The translations under genes and the position numbers were made by a program. From NCBI RefSeq assembly GCF_900177805.1, contig NZ_FXAX01000001.1, positions 992,001 through 1,056,000 on the forward strand: a stretch of DNA of 64,000 nucleotides, given 5' to 3'. Shown here piece after piece: positions 60,575-64,000 of this stretch; the first letter of the stretch is position 1, and every line of letters begins with the position of its first letter. The DNA is from Fibrobacter sp. UWB13 (GTDB lineage: Bacteria; Fibrobacterota; Fibrobacteria; Fibrobacterales; Fibrobacteraceae). The notes beneath the pieces were generated by a model. The model saw nothing but the letters and a program-made list of their open reading frames with translations, was not told where the DNA came from and did not search any database.

Positions 60575-62653
60575 ATGTTTCCATTCCGCCTCGTCAATCC
60601 AGACCCATCGAAACCGTTTACCATCGGGCGCAAATCGGATAACGTTTTGCAATTCGACAACCTGATGGTTTCGAGGTATCATGCGGTTCTGAATTTTACG
60701 GACGGCAAATGGATTTTGCAAAGCTTGACCCAGAACAGCATCACGATGCTGAACGGGAAAGACGTGACGACCGCCGTTTTGAATGATGGCGACGTGATTC
60801 TCATTGGGCCAAGGCAGTTGCGAGCAACGCTCCGTGGCGCAGATTTGACGCTTTTGATTATGGAGCGAGAAGCGGAAAGCGATATGCAGACCGTAACGCT
60901 CACGACGGAATGGAGAGAAGTCGAGATTCCGGGAATCGGGAAAGCGAAGTGCCGCAGGATTGTGAGCCGAGATGCGCGCAGTTCTGGAAGTGCCGAGATT
61001 AAATTCGCGAAAGCGATTGTGGACGAGGGCGGCAAGCGCACACGCACGATTTCGATTGCAAGCGGTGACGCCTGTCGATTTGAATCGGCTGTGGTCGGGT
61101 TCCGCAATAACGATTTGCTGATTGAAGCGCAAAATTCGGGCTTTGATGTTTTTGCGCAAAATGTGAATGTTTTTGCTGGTAAAAAGCAATTACTGAAAGG
61201 GATTGATTTCGAGCTCCCCGCAGGTGAAATTCTTGCGATTATCGGGCGTTCCGGTCAAGGTAAATCTTCACTCCTGAAGATGATTCAAGGCATCAACAGT
61301 TGCGACAAGCAAAGCATTGTGCGCATTGGCGGTGTCGATTATCGCAAAAACGAGATTCGCAGGCGCATTGCAATATTGCCGCAAGACCCGCCGCTCCGCC
61401 CGGAGCTGACCGTCGAGGAAACCATCCTCGACGGTGCGCGTTCGTCGATGGACGTGCGGAACTTCAAGCAAGATGCACTCGCGCGACTCGAAAAGTTCTG
61501 CGAACTTTTCGGGCTGAGCGGACGCAAGCATAACCTCGTGAAGACGCTCAGCGGCGGCGAAATGCGCCGCGTCGCGCTCGCACGCGAGCTCATGGGCAAT
61601 CCGGGCCTCGTGATTCTCGACGAACCGCTCTCGGGTCTTGACCCGTACAATTCGAGAATCCTTTGTACGCACTTGAAGCAGCTAGCGTTCCTCGGTCATA
61701 CGATTATCCTCACGACTCACAGCTACGAAGCGTTGCAGATTGCAAATAAAGTTCTCGTACTGCACCTGGGCGAAGAAGCATTCTTCGGTACCGTTCAAGC
61801 AGCATACACGCACTTCAATACGAACGACCCGCAAGCGCTCCTCACGAGCATCACACAAAGCAAGGCAGCGGAATTTCACGAGAACTACAAGCACGAGCAA
61901 AAAGTGCGCGACAGCAAGTATTACTTTGAACGCACGAAGCTCCCCCGCAATTTTGCCTACACCGTACGCCTTACCGCCAAGCAGTGGTTCCGCGACAAGG
62001 GCCGCATTGCCGCACTTTTTGTGCAGCCTGCGATTATCGGATTTTTGCTTTCGCAGATTTTTTCCGATCAAAGTTCGCTTTGGACCGTCGCCTTCGCGAT
62101 TATTCTTTGTGCGAACTGGTTTGCGCTCTCGCTTTCCATCCGTGAAATCGTGCAAGAGAAAGACATTCTCCGCGACAAGTTCCGCCGAGGCGTTTCGGCA
62201 CTTTCGACGCTGACTGCAAAATGCACGCTCCCCATCATTTTCACAATGATGCAGACGGCAATCGTCTATGCGTTTATCAGTAGCCGCATTACCCCCACCC
62301 CCAAAATTACACTTATCGCCTGCGTTTTCGCCTGCATCGCCGTCCCCGCAACCACCGTCGGGCTTTTCACGAGTACGCTCGCCAAGAACACGAGCCAGGC
62401 AAATGCCTTCTTGCCGCTCCTCATCATCCCGCAAGTCGCCCTCGCCGGAGCCCTCGTGCCACTCGACCAAATGCAGCCCATTGGCCGCGCGCTTTCGAGC
62501 GTCATCTGGTCGCGCTACAACCAAGCTTCGCTCCTCAACATTTTGCTGGAACGAAAAGACGACATTTTCAACGCGATTTTCGCCATCGCCATCGCGCTTA
62601 GTTTCTATATTGTAACTGCAATTTTACTACACAAATTAAAGAAGCCAAGATGA
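60575..62653 (+). CDS. FHA domain - ABC ATPase - ABC-2 permease fusion
   Basis: 692 residues. FHA domain at about 1-75 (FTIGRKSDN, SRYHAVL), a beta-rich linker, the ABC ATPase at about 195-410 with Walker A IIGRSGQGKSSLLK, signature KTLSGGEMRRVALAREL, Walker B LVILDEPLSGLDP and H-loop TTHSYE, then six membrane helices of ABC-2 type. It is a half or full transporter with a phosphothreonine-reading domain. The next gene, with ATGA overlap, is a Ser/Thr kinase, so phosphorylation-dependent control of transport is likely (inference). Substrate unknown. Confidence 0.9.
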   Translation: MFPFRLVNPDPSKPFTIGRKSDNVLQFDNLMVSRYHAVLNFTDGKWILQSLTQNSITMLNGKDVTTAVLNDGDVILIGPRQLRATLRGADLTLLIMEREAESDMQTVTLTTEWREVEIPGIGKAKCRRIVSRDARSSGSAEIKFAKAIVDEGGKRTRTISIASGDACRFESAVVGFRNNDLLIEAQNSGFDVFAQNVNVFAGKKQLLKGIDFELPAGEILAIIGRSGQGKSSLLKMIQGINSCDKQSIVRIGGVDYRKNEIRRRIAILPQDPPLRPELTVEETILDGARSSMDVRNFKQDALARLEKFCELFGLSGRKHNLVKTLSGGEMRRVALARELMGNPGLVILDEPLSGLDPYNSRILCTHLKQLAFLGHTIILTTHSYEALQIANKVLVLHLGEEAFFGTVQAAYTHFNTNDPQALLTSITQSKAAEFHENYKHEQKVRDSKYYFERTKLPRNFAYTVRLTAKQWFRDKGRIAALFVQPAIIGFLLSQIFSDQSSLWTVAFAIILCANWFALSLSIREIVQEKDILRDKFRRGVSALSTLTAKCTLPIIFTMMQTAIVYAFISSRITPTPKITLIACVFACIAVPATTVGLFTSTLAKNTSQANAFLPLLIIPQVALAGALVPLDQMQPIGRALSSVIWSRYNQASLLNILLERKDDIFNAIFAIAIALSFYIVTAILLHKLKKPR

Positions 62654-64000
62654 TACGTCCAGAACAACCGCTAAATTTTCCGTACCCCTTTAACGAAAAC
62701 TACGAACTATTGGGAACGCTCGGCAAAGGTGGAATGGGCTATGTCTACAAGGCTCTCGATAAAAGGCTAAACCGCGAAGTAGCCTTCAAGATTCTCGACT
62801 CGACCTCCGATGTCGAAGCTATCAAGCGTTTTTATCTCGAAGCGCAGGCCATGAAGGAACTCGACCACCAGAACATTGTTCACGTGTTCGACTTTGGACA
62901 GCAAGGGAACCAGCTTTTTATCTCGATGACTTACGTGCAAGGTATTTCACTTGCCGAAATTTTGCAGAACAAGAGCAAGCTTTCGTTCGAGGCGATTGAA
63001 GTCATCATCAAGCAAATTGCACGCGGATTACTTTATGCGCACAGCAAGGGCATTGTCCACCGCGACGTGAAGCCCTCGAACATCATGCTCACGCGCGACA
63101 ACCGCGTCTACATCATGGACTTTGGCATTTCGTACATCCAGGAGATGGAAAAGGAACGCCTCACCCGCACCGGCATGACGATGGGTACGCCCGAATACAT
63201 GTCGCCCGAACAGTGCCACGGTGACGAAGTCACGCTCCAGTCCGACATTTACAGCATGGGCGTGATCCTTTACGAAATGACTTGCGGACGTTTGCCCTTC
63301 GAAGGCAGCCGCCCTGTGGAAATTGCGCTCAAGCACGTGCAGGAACCGCCTCCGGCTCCGGAACTTTTCCGCGAAGATATCCCGGACGGACTTTCGGCGC
63401 TGATCCTCAAGTGCCTCAAGAAAAAGCTGAACGAACGCTTCCACGACATGCAGGAATTCTTGGACGAATGCGACCAGGTGTTCCCGCAGCACGACACGCC
63501 TTATCAGAATTCTTCTGTCGGACGAAAGACCGGCAGCCACCGCAGCGTGCCTTCCATTGCAGAAGCAGCCAAGCGATTCAGCAGCAACCTTACTCCGCAC
63601 AAACTCATCATTGTCGCGTTCTCGGTGTTGTTCCCGCTCATCGTAATTTTGCTCATGCTCCTCATGTTCACGCACAAGCCGCAGAATATGTTGCACGAAA
63701 TCGAGTGGAACGAGGTCATCGCAAACTACGAAACGAGAGCGATCGAGCCTGAGATGAAAAAGGGTTACCCGATCGAAAACTTGACCGACGGCGACCTCAC
63801 CACGGCATGGCTCAACAAGATGCCGCTCAAGCCGCTGAACCCGGTGCTCGCCATGTACTTCGACCAGAACACGCTCATCACGAACATCGGCATTGCCGTT
63901 GGCTACCAGAAGTCCGTGGATGACGCATTCGGTGACCGCTTCCGCATTTTCAAGAAACCGCGCACGCTCACCATCGAGACGAAGGATGGGTTCAAACAAC
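62650..64000 (+). CDS. PknB-like serine/threonine kinase, truncated by the window end
   Basis: At least 450 residues; the frame stays open to the last base. Start ATG 62650 overlaps the TGA of the ABC gene. Kinase motifs: Gly loop GTLGKGGMGYVY, Lys47 in VAFKIL, H137-R138-D139 in HRDVKPSN, D157 in MDFGIS, and the activation/P+1 segment MGTPEYMSPEQ; all catalytic residues are present. One membrane helix lies at about 318-338 (IIVAFSVLFPLIVILLMLL). The outer part begins with NLTDGDLTTAWLNK, resembling discoidin-like NADase-type glycan-binding domains. It is a receptor kinase, probably phosphorylating its FHA-ABC neighbour. Confidence 0.9.
   Translation, partial: MIRPEQPLNFPYPFNENYELLGTLGKGGMGYVYKALDKRLNREVAFKILDSTSDVEAIKRFYLEAQAMKELDHQNIVHVFDFGQQGNQLFISMTYVQGISLAEILQNKSKLSFEAIEVIIKQIARGLLYAHSKGIVHRDVKPSNIMLTRDNRVYIMDFGISYIQEMEKERLTRTGMTMGTPEYMSPEQCHGDEVTLQSDIYSMGVILYEMTCGRLPFEGSRPVEIALKHVQEPPPAPELFREDIPDGLSALILKCLKKKLNERFHDMQEFLDECDQVFPQHDTPYQNSSVGRKTGSHRSVPSIAEAAKRFSSNLTPHKLIIVAFSVLFPLIVILLMLLMFTHKPQNMLHEIEWNEVIANYETRAIEPEMKKGYPIENLTDGDLTTAWLNKMPLKPLNPVLAMYFDQNTLITNIGIAVGYQKSVDDAFGDRFRIFKKPRTLTIETKDGFKQ

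Noticed and set aside
1-64000. CRISPR arrays, rRNA or tRNA genes
   Set aside because: No regularly spaced repeats and no tRNA or rRNA-like sequence were found on reading both strands.

Overview
The window reads as one chromosomal segment of a Fibrobacter-like bacterium (inference). Its housekeeping genes (typA, ruvX, ruvA, ruvB, an MMPL exporter, a class I aminotransferase) are GC-rich to the eye and Gram-negative in character: there is an Omp85-type barrel, a lipoprotein and surface polysaccharide loci. The large middle part is markedly AT-rich and accessory.

Layout. 1-4.4 kb is core: a lipoprotein, a degenerate receiver-domain protein, ruvX and typA. 4.4-19.7 kb is a defence and genome-conflict island. 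It holds two intact RhuM genes and one deleted RhuM gene. Each intact gene has a near-identical promoter and a 136-bp repeat behind it. It also holds a membrane-anchored LPO_1073/Vpar_1526-like protein, a class III nucleotidyl-cyclase-like gene with a partner, HEPN-like proteins, a complete type II Thoeris system (two TIR ThsB genes plus TM-macro ThsA) with a large unknown divergent neighbour, a Panacea antitoxin/MazF-like toxin pair, and remnants of an IS256-family transposase, a NACHT-nuclease, an AAA ATPase and a WbjD-type epimerase.

19.8-29.4 kb (plus strand) and 49.7-29.6 kb (minus strand) are two convergent surface-polysaccharide operons, each with its own initiating phosphoglycosyl transferase. 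Both start with the same 19-nt element lying 2-3 nt before the first start codon, which looks like an ops/JUMPstart-type antitermination signal. The minus-strand operon makes a CDP-3,6-dideoxy sugar (RfbF, RfbG, RfbH). It also carries a ThDP enzyme next to a short-chain reductase, the arrangement expected for a yersiniose-like branched sugar, and it has its own Wzx and EpsG/Wzy. The plus-strand operon has a Wzy but no flippase, and it contains a stub of a pyruvyl transferase.

49.9-53.4 kb holds two Rpn/PD-(D/E)XK nuclease genes of different families around an acyltransferase and toxin-antitoxin debris. Both nucleases have a strong internal Shine-Dalgarno plus ATG that would yield a 66-69 residue C-terminal protein with a shared tail, as expected for intragenic antitoxins. 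53.5-64 kb returns to core: ruvA-ruvB with a good promoter, an Omp85-like barrel, an MMPL exporter, an aminotransferase, an FHA-ABC transporter fusion, and a PknB-like kinase that runs off the end of the window.
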